NCBI GenBank assembly: GCA_963796155.1
Contig: CAWCKT010000009.1
Coordinates: forward strand, 87,036 to 151,035
Length of the DNA stretch: 64,000 nucleotides
Reading direction: 5' to 3'
DNA from: AP-15 sp963796155
GTDB lineage: Bacteria > Pseudomonadota > Alphaproteobacteria > ATCC43930 > CGMCC-115725
Program-made: the position numbers and the translations under genes
Shown here: one piece after another, positions 44,769 to 53,728 of the stretch
How positions within the stretch are numbered: position 1 is the first letter of the stretch
Layout of the letters: each line of letters opens with the position of its first letter
The notes under the pieces: generated by a model
The model's input: only the letters and a program-made list of their open reading frames with translations
The model's database searches: none
What the model was told of the DNA's origin: nothing

Positions 44769-46907
44769 TCAGCCGCGCGCCCGTTCGACCGAATTGATGA
44801 CCGGGTTCGCGCGCAACGCGGCGATTATTGTCGTCAAGTGCTTCACGTCGCCGACCTCGATGTCGATCATGATTTCGAAGAAGTCCGGCGAGCGGTTGGT
44901 GATCTTCAAATTGCTGATATTGCCGCCTTGCTTCCCGATCACCGTCGTCAAGCTGCCCAGATTGCCAGGCTCGTTGGCGATCGTGACGTTGACCCGGCCG
45001 ACATGGACCGCATCGGCGTCGTTGTTGCCCCAGGCGACGTCGAGCCAGCGCTCCGGCGTGTCGGCAAAGCTTTCGAGCGTGTCGCAGTCGATCGTGTGGA
45101 TCGTCACACCCTTGCCCGTTGTCACGATGCCGACGATGCGGTCTCCCGGGAGCGGATGGCAGCAGCCGGCAAAATGCAGCGCCATGCCGGGGATCAGGCC
45201 GCGGATCGGCACCGCCGTCTCGTTGAATTTCGCCTTCCGCCGCGCCCGCGCCAGCGAGACGACCTTGGCCTTCGCTTCCTGGGGGTGCGGGAAAGCGGCG
45301 TTGATGACCGCGCGCCCGGTAGCGAGCCCTTGGCCAACCGCGACGTAAAGATCCTCGACGGCCGCGCAGTTGAAATTCTTCAGCACAGCCTCGAGCGGCC
45401 GCTCCGAAAACTCCTGGCCCTCCTGGCGGAACGCCTTTTGCACGATCGCCCGCCCGAGGTCGAGATACTGAGTGCGCTGCTGAGTGCGGATAAAGCGGCG
45501 GATGCGGGCGCGCGCCTTGCCGGTGACGACAAACCGTTCCCAGGTCGGCGAGGGCGTCTGCGCCTTTGAGGTGATGATCTCGACCTGATCACCGTTGCCG
45601 AGCTGGGTGCGCAGCGGAACCATCCGGCTATTGATCTTGGCGCCGACGCACCTGTCACCGATCTCGGAATGGACGGCATAGGCGAAATCCACCGGTGTCG
45701 CGCCGCGCGGCAGCGCGATCAGATCGCCCTTCGGGGTGAAGGCGAAGACCTGGTCCTGGAACATCTCAAGCTTGGTGTGCTCGAGGAACTCCTCCGGTCC
45801 GGAGGCGTGATCGAGGATGTCCAACAGCTCGCGCAGCCAGCGATATTGGGGTCCTTCGGTCGTGCCGGCTCCTTGCTTGTAGGTCCAATGCGCCGCGACC
45901 CCGAGCTCGGCGATTTCGTGCATCTCGCGGGTGCGGATCTGTACCTCGATGCGCTGCTGCTCGGGCCCGATGACCCCGGTGTGCAGCGAGCGGTAATTGT
46001 TCGGCTTGGGGGTCGAGATGAAGTCTTTGAAACGGCCGGGGACGACGTGGTAGGCCGAGTGGATGATGCCCAGCGCATGGTAGCAATCGGCGATGTCATC
46101 GACGAGGATGCGAAACGCCATCACATCCGAAAGCTGCTCGAATGCGACGTTTTTGCGCTGCATCTTGCGCCAGATCGAATAGGGTGACTTCTCGCGGCCG
46201 GAGGCGACCGCCCCATTGAGCCCGCCCTCCACCAGCTTAGCTTCGAGTTCGGCGAGGATACGCGGCACGATGGCGGCGCCCTTGTCGCGCAGGAAATCGA
46301 GGCGCGCGAGGATGCTCGCGCGCGCATCGGGGTGGAGCTCGATGAACGCCAGATCCTCCAGTTGATCCTTCATCCGGTGCACCCCGAGGCGCTCTGCCAG
46401 GGGCGCGTAGATGTCCATCGTTTCGCGCGCGATCCGCCGGCGCCGCTCGTCGCTGTTGATGAACCGCAGGGTCTGCATGTTGTGCAGGCGGTCGGCGAGC
46501 TTGACCAGCAGCACGCGAATGTCCTCGGACATGGCGAGGACGAGCTTGCGGAAATTTTCGGCCTGCTGGGTCTGATCGGATTGCAGCTCGATCCGCGACA
46601 GCTTGGTCACGCCGTCGACGAGCCGGGCGATCTCTGGACCGAATACCCGCTCGATGTCGTCGAGGGTGGCGACTGTATCCTCGACCGTGTCGTGCAGCAG
46701 TCCGGTCACGATCGAGGCGGTATCGAGCTTCATCCGGGCGAGGATGCCCGCGACCTCGACCGGATGGGAAAAGTAGGGGTCGCCCGAATCGCGGAGCTGC
46801 GTGCCATGCGCCTTCATCGAATAGACATAGGCGCGATTGAGCGCACCTTCGTCCGCACTGGGGTCGTAGGCCTTGACAAGCTCGACGAGCTCGAATTGCC
46901 GCATCAT
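44769..46907 (-). CDS. spoT: Bifunctional (p)ppGpp synthetase/hydrolase
   Basis: Makes and destroys the stringent-response alarmone. Domains in order: HD hydrolase (HPVEVAGIL, LLHDTVEDT near residue 70), RelA/SpoT synthetase (MQRKNVAFEQLSDVMAFR, YRSLHTGVIG), TGS (FTPKGDLIALPRGATPVDFA), a zinc-finger region with HFAGCCHPLPGD, and a C-terminal ACT domain. I chose the ATG at 46907 (MMRQFELVEL), the conserved N-terminus; an upstream extension has no support. It follows rpoZ in the same direction. Confidence 0.94.
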   Translation of the reverse strand: MMRQFELVELVKAYDPSADEGALNRAYVYSMKAHGTQLRDSGDPYFSHPVEVAGILARMKLDTASIVTGLLHDTVEDTVATLDDIERVFGPEIARLVDGVTKLSRIELQSDQTQQAENFRKLVLAMSEDIRVLLVKLADRLHNMQTLRFINSDERRRRIARETMDIYAPLAERLGVHRMKDQLEDLAFIELHPDARASILARLDFLRDKGAAIVPRILAELEAKLVEGGLNGAVASGREKSPYSIWRKMQRKNVAFEQLSDVMAFRILVDDIADCYHALGIIHSAYHVVPGRFKDFISTPKPNNYRSLHTGVIGPEQQRIEVQIRTREMHEIAELGVAAHWTYKQGAGTTEGPQYRWLRELLDILDHASGPEEFLEHTKLEMFQDQVFAFTPKGDLIALPRGATPVDFAYAVHSEIGDRCVGAKINSRMVPLRTQLGNGDQVEIITSKAQTPSPTWERFVVTGKARARIRRFIRTQQRTQYLDLGRAIVQKAFRQEGQEFSERPLEAVLKNFNCAAVEDLYVAVGQGLATGRAVINAAFPHPQEAKAKVVSLARARRKAKFNETAVPIRGLIPGMALHFAGCCHPLPGDRIVGIVTTGKGVTIHTIDCDTLESFADTPERWLDVAWGNNDADAVHVGRVNVTIANEPGNLGSLTTVIGKQGGNISNLKITNRSPDFFEIMIDIEVGDVKHLTTIIAALRANPVINSVERARG

Positions 46908-47016
46908 GACGAGGGTTTCCGCATCTCGCCTCGGTCGCTGCCGCGACGACAACGCTGCGGCCGGGGCCCGCTCATCGGCGACGCCGCCGGCCGACCCCGT
47001 TGCGTTCCCCGGGGGG

Positions 47017-47505
47017 TTAAAGCTCCTCGTCAAAATCACCGGGCAGATCGCGGGCCGGAGCATCGGCGAGATCGACCTCTTCCTCGACCCCGAGGATGTC
47101 TTCCGCGAACTCCTCGTCGAGCCCCTCTTCCTCGATGACGGCTTCTTCTTCAGCTTCAGCCCCGAGATCCTCGGCCTCGGCGCCGGCCTCCTCCTCGAGC
47201 AGCGCGCCAGTCGGCGCAGCGACCCCGAACAGCGCCGGCTCCAGCTCGAGCTCGTGGGTTTCCTCGGGCTCGTCGATCTCCACGTGCTTCTGCATACCGC
47301 GCACCACCGAGCCTCTCAGATGTTCGAGCCCGATCGTCTCCTCGGCGATCTCGCGCAACGCGACGACCGGGTTCTTGTCGTCGTCGCGATCGAGCGTCAG
47401 CGGAGCGCCGGAGGTGATCTCGCGGGCGCGCTGTGCCGCGAGCAGGACGAGCTCGAAGCGGTTCGGGACTTGGAGGACACAATCTTCGACAGTGACGCGC
47501 GCCAT
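47017..47505 (-). CDS. rpoZ: RNA polymerase omega subunit with a long acidic tail
   Basis: Omega stabilises beta-prime in RNA polymerase. MARVTVEDCVLQVPNRFELVLLAAQRAREI is the family N-terminus (quoted in part: MARVTVEDC, NRFELVLLAAQRAREI), followed by DDDKNPVVALREIAEETI. The core ends near residue 85. The rest, to residue 162, is strongly acidic and Ala-rich (EEEAGAEAEDLGAEAEEEA, EEEVDLADAP), much longer than in most bacteria. The start at 47505 matches the family. The gene precedes spoT, the standard neighbour. Confidence 0.9.
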   Translation of the reverse strand: MARVTVEDCVLQVPNRFELVLLAAQRAREITSGAPLTLDRDDDKNPVVALREIAEETIGLEHLRGSVVRGMQKHVEIDEPEETHELELEPALFGVAAPTGALLEEEAGAEAEDLGAEAEEEAVIEEEGLDEEFAEDILGVEEEVDLADAPARDLPGDFDEEL

Positions 47506-47644
47506 TCCAGCACTCTTCGAGAGACGAGAGGACTCACCAATATATGGGGCACATCTGCCGGCGGCAACACCGAGCGGCACGCGCCGGCGCAAACGCCGCT
47601 GCGCTTGACCCCCGTCGGGCCGGGTGCCTATATCAAGCCGCGCC

Positions 47645-47718
47645 GGCCGGATGGCAGAGTGGCTATGCAGAGGACTGCAAATCCTCGTACAGCGGTTCGA
47701 TTCCGCTTCCGGCCTCCA
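47645..47718 (+). tRNA. tRNA-Cys (GCA)
   Basis: A 7-bp acceptor stem GGCCGGA/TCCGGCC, a D arm, an anticodon stem GAGGA/TCCTC around CTGCAAA with anticodon GCA at 47677-47679, a T arm with GGTTCGATTCC, and an encoded CCA at 47716-47718. The discriminator is U, the identity element of tRNA-Cys. Confidence 0.96.
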
Positions 47719-47752
47719 GGGGAGTTCGCGCCCACGATGCCGGGTGCTCTGA

Positions 47753-47828
<76 letters not shown>

Positions 47829-47836
47829 ATTAAACG

Positions 47837-47872
47837 AAGGGGTTGGGTCGCACGCACCTAACCCCTTTTCCC
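47837..47872 (+). terminator. Rho-independent terminator after the tRNA pair
   Basis: AAGGGGTT (47837-47844) and AACCCCTT (47860-47867) form a perfect 8-bp stem and are followed by TTCCCTTT, nine bases past the tRNA-Asn CCA end. Confidence 0.85.
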
Positions 47873-48063
47873 TTTAGGTACCGCATAGATGTCATCCGGG
47901 CAAAGATCGGAGCGAACCAGGGGCTCTCGGCTCGGCGACGGGTGTCCGGCGCGCCGGCGCGAAGACCCCATCACCCTTCGCGCGTCATGTCTTCTCCCCT
48001 GCCCAACAACTCCCGTATCGTCATGCTACCAAGCTTTCTTGATCATCGGACGGGGACCGGAAC

Positions 48064-48699
48064 ATGAGCGGTGTGGGTGGAGTTGTCATTCTCGACGAGA
48101 TCGTGCCGGCCGGCAGGCCGTGGGGACACATCGTGAGGGGCGGCGAGATCCTCCGGCTCGTCGATCTGGAAGGCCGGCAGGCGGTCGATTTTTTGTGTTT
48201 TGACGCCGCCGATCGCCGCGACCGCTACAGCGCCACCAATACCATCAAGGTGCAGGGCAACGTCTATATCAGGGTCGGCACGGTGCTTTATTCCGACCGC
48301 GGCGCCGCTCTGTTCACCGTCATTACCGATACCTGCGGTCGTCACGACACGATCTATGGCTGCTGCAGCGAGGCGAACAACCTCCTGCGTTATGGGGTAC
48401 GCGGCACGCCGAGCTGCTACGCCAATTTCCGTGAGATCCTGGCCGGGTTCGGACTGGACGAGCGCTCAATCGTGAGCAACATCAACTTTTTCATGTCGGT
48501 GCCGGTCCTACCGGACGGCAGCGCCGGTATCGCCGGCGGGAGCTCGCAACCCGGCAGCTATGTCGAGCTGCGCGCCGAGCGGGACGCCCTCGCTGTGCTG
48601 TCGAACTGCCCGCAGGTGCACAACCCTTGCAACGGTTACAACCCGACGCCAATCCAGGCGCTGATCTATCAGCCCTTACTTGCATCCGGGAGCGCGTGA
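48064..48699 (+). CDS. DUF1989 (urea carboxylase-associated) family protein
   Basis: A 211-residue protein with the DUF1989 hallmarks: ILRLVDLEGRQAVDFLCFDA, SATNTIKVQGNVYI, DTCGRHDTIYGCCS and NCPQVHNPCNGYNPTPI (the conserved Cys/Asn/His residues near the C-terminus). The family is linked to nitrogen-compound catabolism, for example next to urea carboxylase, but the reaction is not defined. It begins the catabolic region and is followed by an M20 hydrolase. GGGGACCGGAAC precedes the ATG as a weak ribosome-binding site. Confidence 0.88.
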   Translation: MSGVGGVVILDEIVPAGRPWGHIVRGGEILRLVDLEGRQAVDFLCFDAADRRDRYSATNTIKVQGNVYIRVGTVLYSDRGAALFTVITDTCGRHDTIYGCCSEANNLLRYGVRGTPSCYANFREILAGFGLDERSIVSNINFFMSVPVLPDGSAGIAGGSSQPGSYVELRAERDALAVLSNCPQVHNPCNGYNPTPIQALIYQPLLASGSA

Positions 48700-48823
48700 G
48701 CGGCGCGGCGGCGGTCCTTGTCCGCGCCATCCCTGGCCCATAGACTGATCCAATCGTCCACGAGATCGACAATTGGATTCCTCGACCGCGTGGTCGGCGG
48801 CTAGCGCTACTGGAGAACGGGAC

Positions 48824-50074
48824 ATGGAAGGCCGCAAGGCGGAGCTGTTGCAGCGGATCGAGAGCGACCGCGAGGTGTTGCTCGATTTCCTGCGTGGCTT
48901 TATCCGTTGTCCGAGCCCGAACCCGCCCGGCGACACGCGCGCGGCGGCGGGCCACATCCGCCAGTTCCTGGAGCGGCACGCCGCCGAGTGTCGGGTAATT
49001 GCGCCCAACGAGGCGATGCCGAACATCGTGGCGACGTTCGAGGCCGGAAAACCCGGGCGCCACTTGGCACTCAACGGCCATATCGACTGCTTCCCGGTAG
49101 GCGACGGCGCCGGCTGGACCTTTGACCCGTGGGGTGCGGAACTGGTCGACGGCCGCATCTACGGGCGCGGCGCCTGCGACATGAAATGCGGCACGACCGC
49201 TTCGGTCTTCACCTTCCTATATTTGCGCGAATTGCGTGACGAGCTCTATGGCCGGCTGACCCTGTCGGCGGTGTCGGACGAAGAGACCTTTGGCCCCTAT
49301 GGGGCCCGCTACCTGTCCGAGCACCACCCGGAAGTGTTCGGCGACACCTGCCTCAACGGCGAACCGAGCAGCCCGTGGACCTTGCGTTTCGGCGAAAAGG
49401 GCCCGCTATGGCTCGAATTCGCCGTGCGGACCAGAGGCGCGCACGGCGCCTATACGCATGCCAGCAAGAGCGCCACCGCGATCGCCGCGAAAGTCATCGG
49501 CGCGCTTGAAAGACTGGAGGATATTCCGGTGCCCGAGGCGAGCAATCTCGCCGCGGCGCTCGACGAGGCGGCACCCGCCATCGACCGGGCCCAGGGTGCC
49601 GGCGCAGCCAAGATCACGCGTCGTGTCACGGTCAATCCGGGCGTCGTGCACGGCGGGCTCAAAGTCAACATGGTCGCGTCGGACTGCACCTTCGAGGTCG
49701 ACATCCGGCTCCCCATTGGGCTCGACGCTCCGCAAATCCTTGCCGAGGTGGACAAGATCGTCGCGCTCTACCCGGAGGTCACCTATCGTCAGCTCAACTA
49801 CAATCCGCCGAGCTGGTGCCCACCCGACGCCGAGATGGCACAGCTGGTGCGCGCCAATGCCAGGGAAATCGCCGGCATCGACCCAACCCCGATCGTCAGC
49901 CTCGGCGGCACCGACGCGCGGCTGTGGCGCTATAAGGATATTCCGGCGATCGTCTATGGCCCGTCGCCGACCGGCATGGGTAGCGTCGACGAGCATGTGA
50001 CCGCGGACGAGTTCTTTCACGTCGTCAAATGCCATGTCTTGTCGGCCTATGACTACATGAGCCGGCCCGGATGA
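48824..50074 (+). CDS. M20 family metallohydrolase (ArgE/DapE/ACY1 type)
   Basis: A 416-residue zinc amidohydrolase acting on an N-acyl or dipeptide substrate. GHIDCFPVGDGAGWTFDPWG holds the first zinc His and Asp, GRGACDMKCGTTASVF the bridging Asp, and SDEETFGPYGARYL the catalytic Glu pair; the dimerisation domain is inserted in the middle. VSLGGTDARLWRY and the C-terminal DEHVTADEFFHVVKCHV complete the site. The ATG at 48824 gives MEGRKAELLQRI, the family N-terminus. Its stop overlaps the next gene region. Confidence 0.93.
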   Translation: MEGRKAELLQRIESDREVLLDFLRGFIRCPSPNPPGDTRAAAGHIRQFLERHAAECRVIAPNEAMPNIVATFEAGKPGRHLALNGHIDCFPVGDGAGWTFDPWGAELVDGRIYGRGACDMKCGTTASVFTFLYLRELRDELYGRLTLSAVSDEETFGPYGARYLSEHHPEVFGDTCLNGEPSSPWTLRFGEKGPLWLEFAVRTRGAHGAYTHASKSATAIAAKVIGALERLEDIPVPEASNLAAALDEAAPAIDRAQGAGAAKITRRVTVNPGVVHGGLKVNMVASDCTFEVDIRLPIGLDAPQILAEVDKIVALYPEVTYRQLNYNPPSWCPPDAEMAQLVRANAREIAGIDPTPIVSLGGTDARLWRYKDIPAIVYGPSPTGMGSVDEHVTADEFFHVVKCHVLSAYDYMSRPG

Positions 50075-50091
50075 TGAGGGAGCCAACAACA

Positions 50092-51178
50092 ATGAGTGCC
50101 ATCCCAACGAACGCGATTCTCGAAGACGATGCGCCGTTAACGCCGGTGTATGCCGCACCGATCGATCACCCCGGTGCCTGGAAGGTGGCCGATTTCACGA
50201 CGCCGGCGGATTACACGATCGAGCTCGCCGCGATCCAGCTGCGGGACATCGAGCGCGCCATGCGGCAGATAAAAGCCGCTGGCCTCGGCCTCGACGATTT
50301 GCAGCGCGAGCATTTCGAAGTCCCGTCATTGCGGCCGGTCATCGACGAGATCAGGCGCCAGATCGAGGATGGACGCGGGTTCGTGGTGGTTCGGCGCCTG
50401 CCGGTCGAGGAATATTCGAAGGACGAGATCGGCATGATCTTCTGGGGGATCGGCACGCATCTCGGGCGAGGGCTCTCGCAGAGCGTCCTCGGCGACCGCC
50501 TCGGCCACGTCAAAGATTTCAGCCGCGAGGACCCGCTGGCGCGCGCCTACCGCAACAGGCAGGAGCTGTCGCCGCACACCAATTCCTGCGATCTGGTTGG
50601 GCTCGCCTGCCTGCGCGACGCGGAGATCGGGCGGCGTGTCACGGCTGACCAGCGCCCTCTCGGTCCACAACGTAATGCTGGAAGAATATCCGGAAGCGCT
50701 CGAGCGCCTCTACCGCGGCTATGTCTTCCACCGGCGCGGCGAAGAGAAGCCGGGCGACCTGCCCCACACGCCGTATCGCGTGCCGGTCTATTCCAATACG
50801 GAGGGGAAGGTCTCGGCGCGCTATGTGCGCACCTATGTCGAGGCCGGCGAGGCGGCGGCCGGCCGCCCGATGGGAGAGGCGGAGCTCGCGGTTCTCGACG
50901 CCTTCGAGGAGGTTACCAAGCGGCCGGAGCTGATGCTGGAATTCACCCTCCAGCCCGGCGAGATGTACTTCATCAACAACTACACGATCCTGCACGCCCG
51001 CACCGCGTTCGACGACGGCGACGCCGAGGAGGACCGGCGGCGGCATCTGCTGCGGCTGTGGCTCGAAGTGCCGCAGATGCGGCACATCCATCCGCACATC
51101 CAAACCGGGGGGATCGAGGCAGTGCCCGGTCGAACGCCCTCCTACGATTGGAGCAGACTGACCAACAACCGCAACTGA
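50092..51178 (+). CDS. TauD/TfdA-like Fe(II)/2-oxoglutarate dioxygenase, with a frameshift
   Basis: A probable non-haem iron oxygenase of about 360 residues. The N-terminal half includes GFVVVRRLPVEEY, FWGIGTHLG and LSPHTNSCDLVGLACLR; the second half, in another frame, has LTSALSVHNVMLEEYPEA, PVYSNTEGKVSARYVRTY and the distal His in YTILHARTAFDD. Dropping a G at 50629-50631 joins them as DAEIGGVSRL. The iron motif normally read HTD in this family is HTN here (codon AAT), removing the carboxylate ligand. The start at 50092 has GAGGGAG upstream. It follows the M20 gene closely. Confidence 0.85.
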
Positions 51179-51205
51179 CGGGCGCAATGTCATAAGGTTA
51201 TTCGT

Positions 51206-51284
51206 CATTCCCGCGAAAGCGGGAATCCAGGGCCCCAGCGCCTCAGTGGTTTCCCTGGGCCCCCGCTTTCGCGGGGGTGACGAC
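51206..51284. repeat. REP-like palindromic pair
   Basis: CATTCCCGCGAAAGCGGGAATCC and CCCCCGCTTTCGCGGGGGTGA are adjacent hairpins in the gap between the TauD-like gene and the deacetylase gene. They belong to the general class of short extragenic palindromes also seen at 12631-12684. Confidence 0.65.
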
Positions 51285-51308
51285 AACGCCGATGCGAAAG
51301 GACAGGCG

Positions 51309-52211
51309 ATGATTGCCAACCCGATCCCCTGGCCCGACGGCGCGCGCTGTGCGGTCGCGATGACCTGGGATATGGACGCCGACAGCGCCTTCAACTGGTA
51401 CAATAAGGACACCGCCGACAACCTCGTCGCAGCGCAATCCTGGACGCGCTACGACCCGCTGATCGCGATCCCGCGCCTCGTCGATCAGTTCGCGCGCCGC
51501 GACCTGCGGCTGACGTTCTTCGTTCCCGGCTGGGTCATCGAGAAATACCCGGCGCAGATCGATCTGCTGCTGAAAAACGGCCACGAGATCGCATTGCACG
51601 GCTATCTGCACGAGCGGTCGAACGAGATCGACAAGGACGACGAGCTCTATTGGCTCGGCCGCGGGCTCGACGCCTATCGCAAGTGCGTGGGCACCGGGCC
51701 GCGCGGCTGGCGGGCGCCGAGCTTCGCGTTTTCGAAGCATTCGCTGCGCCACCTGCTCGAGGCGGGCTTCGAATACAACTCCTCACTGATGGGCGACGAC
51801 ATCCCCTACGCGCTGAAGGACGGCAACGCCTCGCTACTCGAATTCCCCGTCGACTGGACGCTCGACGACTTCCCGCACTACGCCCACAACCGCGATCTCG
51901 GCTACCGGATGCCGATCTCCTCGCCGCAGCGCGCAATGGAGGTCTTCCGCAGCGAGTTCGACGCTGCCTGGGAATATGGCGCGCTATGGATCTCGGTCTG
52001 GCATCCGGCACTGTCGGGCCGCCTCGCCCGATTCAAGGCGGTCCTCGAACTTCTCGACTACATGAGCGCCAAGGGCAGTGTCTGGTTCGCGCGGCTCGAC
52101 CAGGTATGCCACCATGTGCACAGGCTGATGGCGGAGGGCCGTTGGACGCCGCGCTACGAGACGTTCCCGCTCTACCAGAGCCCGCTCCCGGAATTTTCCA
52201 GGGAAAGGTGA
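51309..52211 (+). CDS. Polysaccharide deacetylase-fold hydrolase (PuuE-like)
   Basis: A 300-residue NodB-homology protein. The metal site begins with the Asp pair in AMTWDMDADSAF; the His pair is in HEIALHGYLHERSNEID; and GWRAPSFAFSKHSLRHLLE and GALWISVWHPALSGRLARF complete the barrel. Cytosolic members of this branch include PuuE-type allantoinases, so a cyclic ureide or amide is a plausible substrate rather than a glycan; there is no signal peptide. A truncated second copy lies at 53729-54006. The start gives MIANPIPWPDGARCAVAM, as in relatives, with AAAGGACAGG upstream. Confidence 0.9.
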   Translation: MIANPIPWPDGARCAVAMTWDMDADSAFNWYNKDTADNLVAAQSWTRYDPLIAIPRLVDQFARRDLRLTFFVPGWVIEKYPAQIDLLLKNGHEIALHGYLHERSNEIDKDDELYWLGRGLDAYRKCVGTGPRGWRAPSFAFSKHSLRHLLEAGFEYNSSLMGDDIPYALKDGNASLLEFPVDWTLDDFPHYAHNRDLGYRMPISSPQRAMEVFRSEFDAAWEYGALWISVWHPALSGRLARFKAVLELLDYMSAKGSVWFARLDQVCHHVHRLMAEGRWTPRYETFPLYQSPLPEFSRER

Positions 52212-52315
52212 GCGGCGAGATAGGGCCCCTCAACTTCACGCGAAGAATTTGCTGCCGGCCGAAAGCGCATCTGTGCGGCTGCCGATACGCCGCCAAAAGC
52301 TGCGCAGGCGCAAGG

Positions 52316-52606
52316 ATCGGCTCAGGAAGGGTCGGCACTCCGCACGACCTATGCTCTGTCGAAAATTTTTACACCGCGATGCGAAGAACCGGTGCACAAA
52401 GGATAGGCATTCCCGATGGCGTACTCCCTGTCGGAGGTCGTTAGACCGCAACGTAGAAGCGCCGGTGCACAAAGGATAGGCATCCAGCATGACGTAGCCC
52501 CGTCGGAGATCATTACATGGCGACGCGGAACAGCCGGTGCACAAAGGATAGGCATTCCGGATGACGTAGCCACTGTCGGAGATCTTTACACCGGTCATCG
52601 TATGCG
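52316..52606. repeat. Tandem array of a 72-73-bp repeat
   Basis: Three good copies begin with CCGGTGCACAAAGGATAGGC at 52389, 52462 and 52534; a degenerate fourth precedes them (about 52316-52388). Each unit carries a conserved segment of about 50 bases, including GTCGGAGATC. Spacing of 73 then 72 bases shows they are contiguous, with no spacers, so it is not a CRISPR. On the minus strand the units are open and encode the recurring peptide NAYPLCTG in shifting frames. The array fills most of the 520-base gap between the deacetylase gene and the PEP-CTERM gene. Function unknown. Confidence 0.75.
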
Positions 52607-52734
52607 GATCTCTGGCCTCGTCGTAAATGCTTGATATTTCAGGTATGGCACGAATTTTGCCAAAAATCTGCTATCGACCCGATTACTATACCCGTCAACC
52701 GTGTATCGCGACTTTCTCTGAGGGAGCCCTTTTC

Positions 52735-53466
52735 ATGCAGTCCATGTCATATATCGCAGTGGCTGGTGCGCTCGCGACGTTAGCCGGGATAACTTCTGCT
52801 GCGGCAGATATTGTGTTCACCGATAATAATTTTGCCGATATCAGTAATTACTCGGGGCCCAGTTATACATCCGACCCGGGCTTGGCGACGATCACCTACA
52901 ATAATGCCTCAAACCAGTTACAGTTCATCTCTACATTTAATAATAACGCTACAGCTGACGAGGTAGCACAAGCCTTGGTCAATGCTACGTTCACTTACAA
53001 CCCTCACACGCAAGGCGCAATCACCGATATCGACGCATCCGTATTGAAGACGATTTCTGCGACAATTACAGGAACCGGCTTCGGTAACCATTTTTACCCA
53101 ACGATCGAGCAGGATGGAGTGTTTTATCTTGCCACGATTGCCGGGCCGACGTTTAATGGTCCAGGAGGTACGGGGCCCAACACCCTCTCTCAAAATGATT
53201 TGACGGCCTCGGATTTCGTCTCCTTCGACTTTTCGACCGGCACATTTGGTACAGCGAACCCAAACTTCGCTGGCGATGTGATGACGTTTGGACTGACGCA
53301 ACTCACCGGCACAGGCGGCCCGGGCGAAACCGGCACGATCACGACAGAGTACACAGATCTGAGCATCGATATCGCTAATGTCCCGGAACCCGCGTCGATA
53401 ACGCTCTTTGGTAGCGCCCTGCTCGCGTTATACGCGATCCGGCGCCGCCGCGGCACGGGCATATAA
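52735..53466 (+). CDS. PEP-CTERM sorting domain protein
   Basis: A 243-residue exported protein with a signal peptide (MSYIAVAGALATLAGITSAAA), a middle region rich in Asn, Thr, Gly and aromatic residues, and a C-terminal PEP-CTERM signal: VPEPASITLFGSALLALYAI followed by RRRRG. Such proteins are cleaved by an exosortase and released to the cell surface or matrix. No exosortase gene is present in the window. The gene is visibly AT-richer than its neighbours and sits alone in a catabolic cluster, suggesting transfer. GAGGGAGCC precedes the chosen ATG. Confidence 0.9.
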   Translation: MQSMSYIAVAGALATLAGITSAAADIVFTDNNFADISNYSGPSYTSDPGLATITYNNASNQLQFISTFNNNATADEVAQALVNATFTYNPHTQGAITDIDASVLKTISATITGTGFGNHFYPTIEQDGVFYLATIAGPTFNGPGGTGPNTLSQNDLTASDFVSFDFSTGTFGTANPNFAGDVMTFGLTQLTGTGGPGETGTITTEYTDLSIDIANVPEPASITLFGSALLALYAIRRRRGTGI

Positions 53467-53728
53467 ACAGCCGTACCGTTAAGGAGGAATGGCGCTCGGG
53501 CGACAGCTTCGTGCCAGGGCAAGGAGACCACCCGGCCGGGGCCTGCCGGCCCGACTGCGGGCGAGTTGAGCCAGCGCGCTCTGTAAGCTTTCGGCGGGCG
53601 TAACCGATCAGTGAGCGTGTTTCGTCGGCGGAAAATCGTCAGGCATCTACGCTGAGGCCCCCGCGACTTTGCCGGTGTTGTTTTGCCACACGAGTGGCTA
53701 CGGCATGTCCGGGGCACGTAGCGGAGCG

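Noticed and set aside
46907..47063. Longer N-terminus for spoT
   Set aside because: The extra 52 residues have no family counterpart and would overlap rpoZ; MMRQFELVEL is the conserved start.
47865..48063. A gene between the tRNAs and the DUF1989 gene
   Set aside because: Only short frames without start signals; treated as ordinary promoter-containing intergenic DNA.
52316..52606. CRISPR array
   Set aside because: The repeats abut with no variable spacers, the unit is 72-73 bases, and no cas genes are present.
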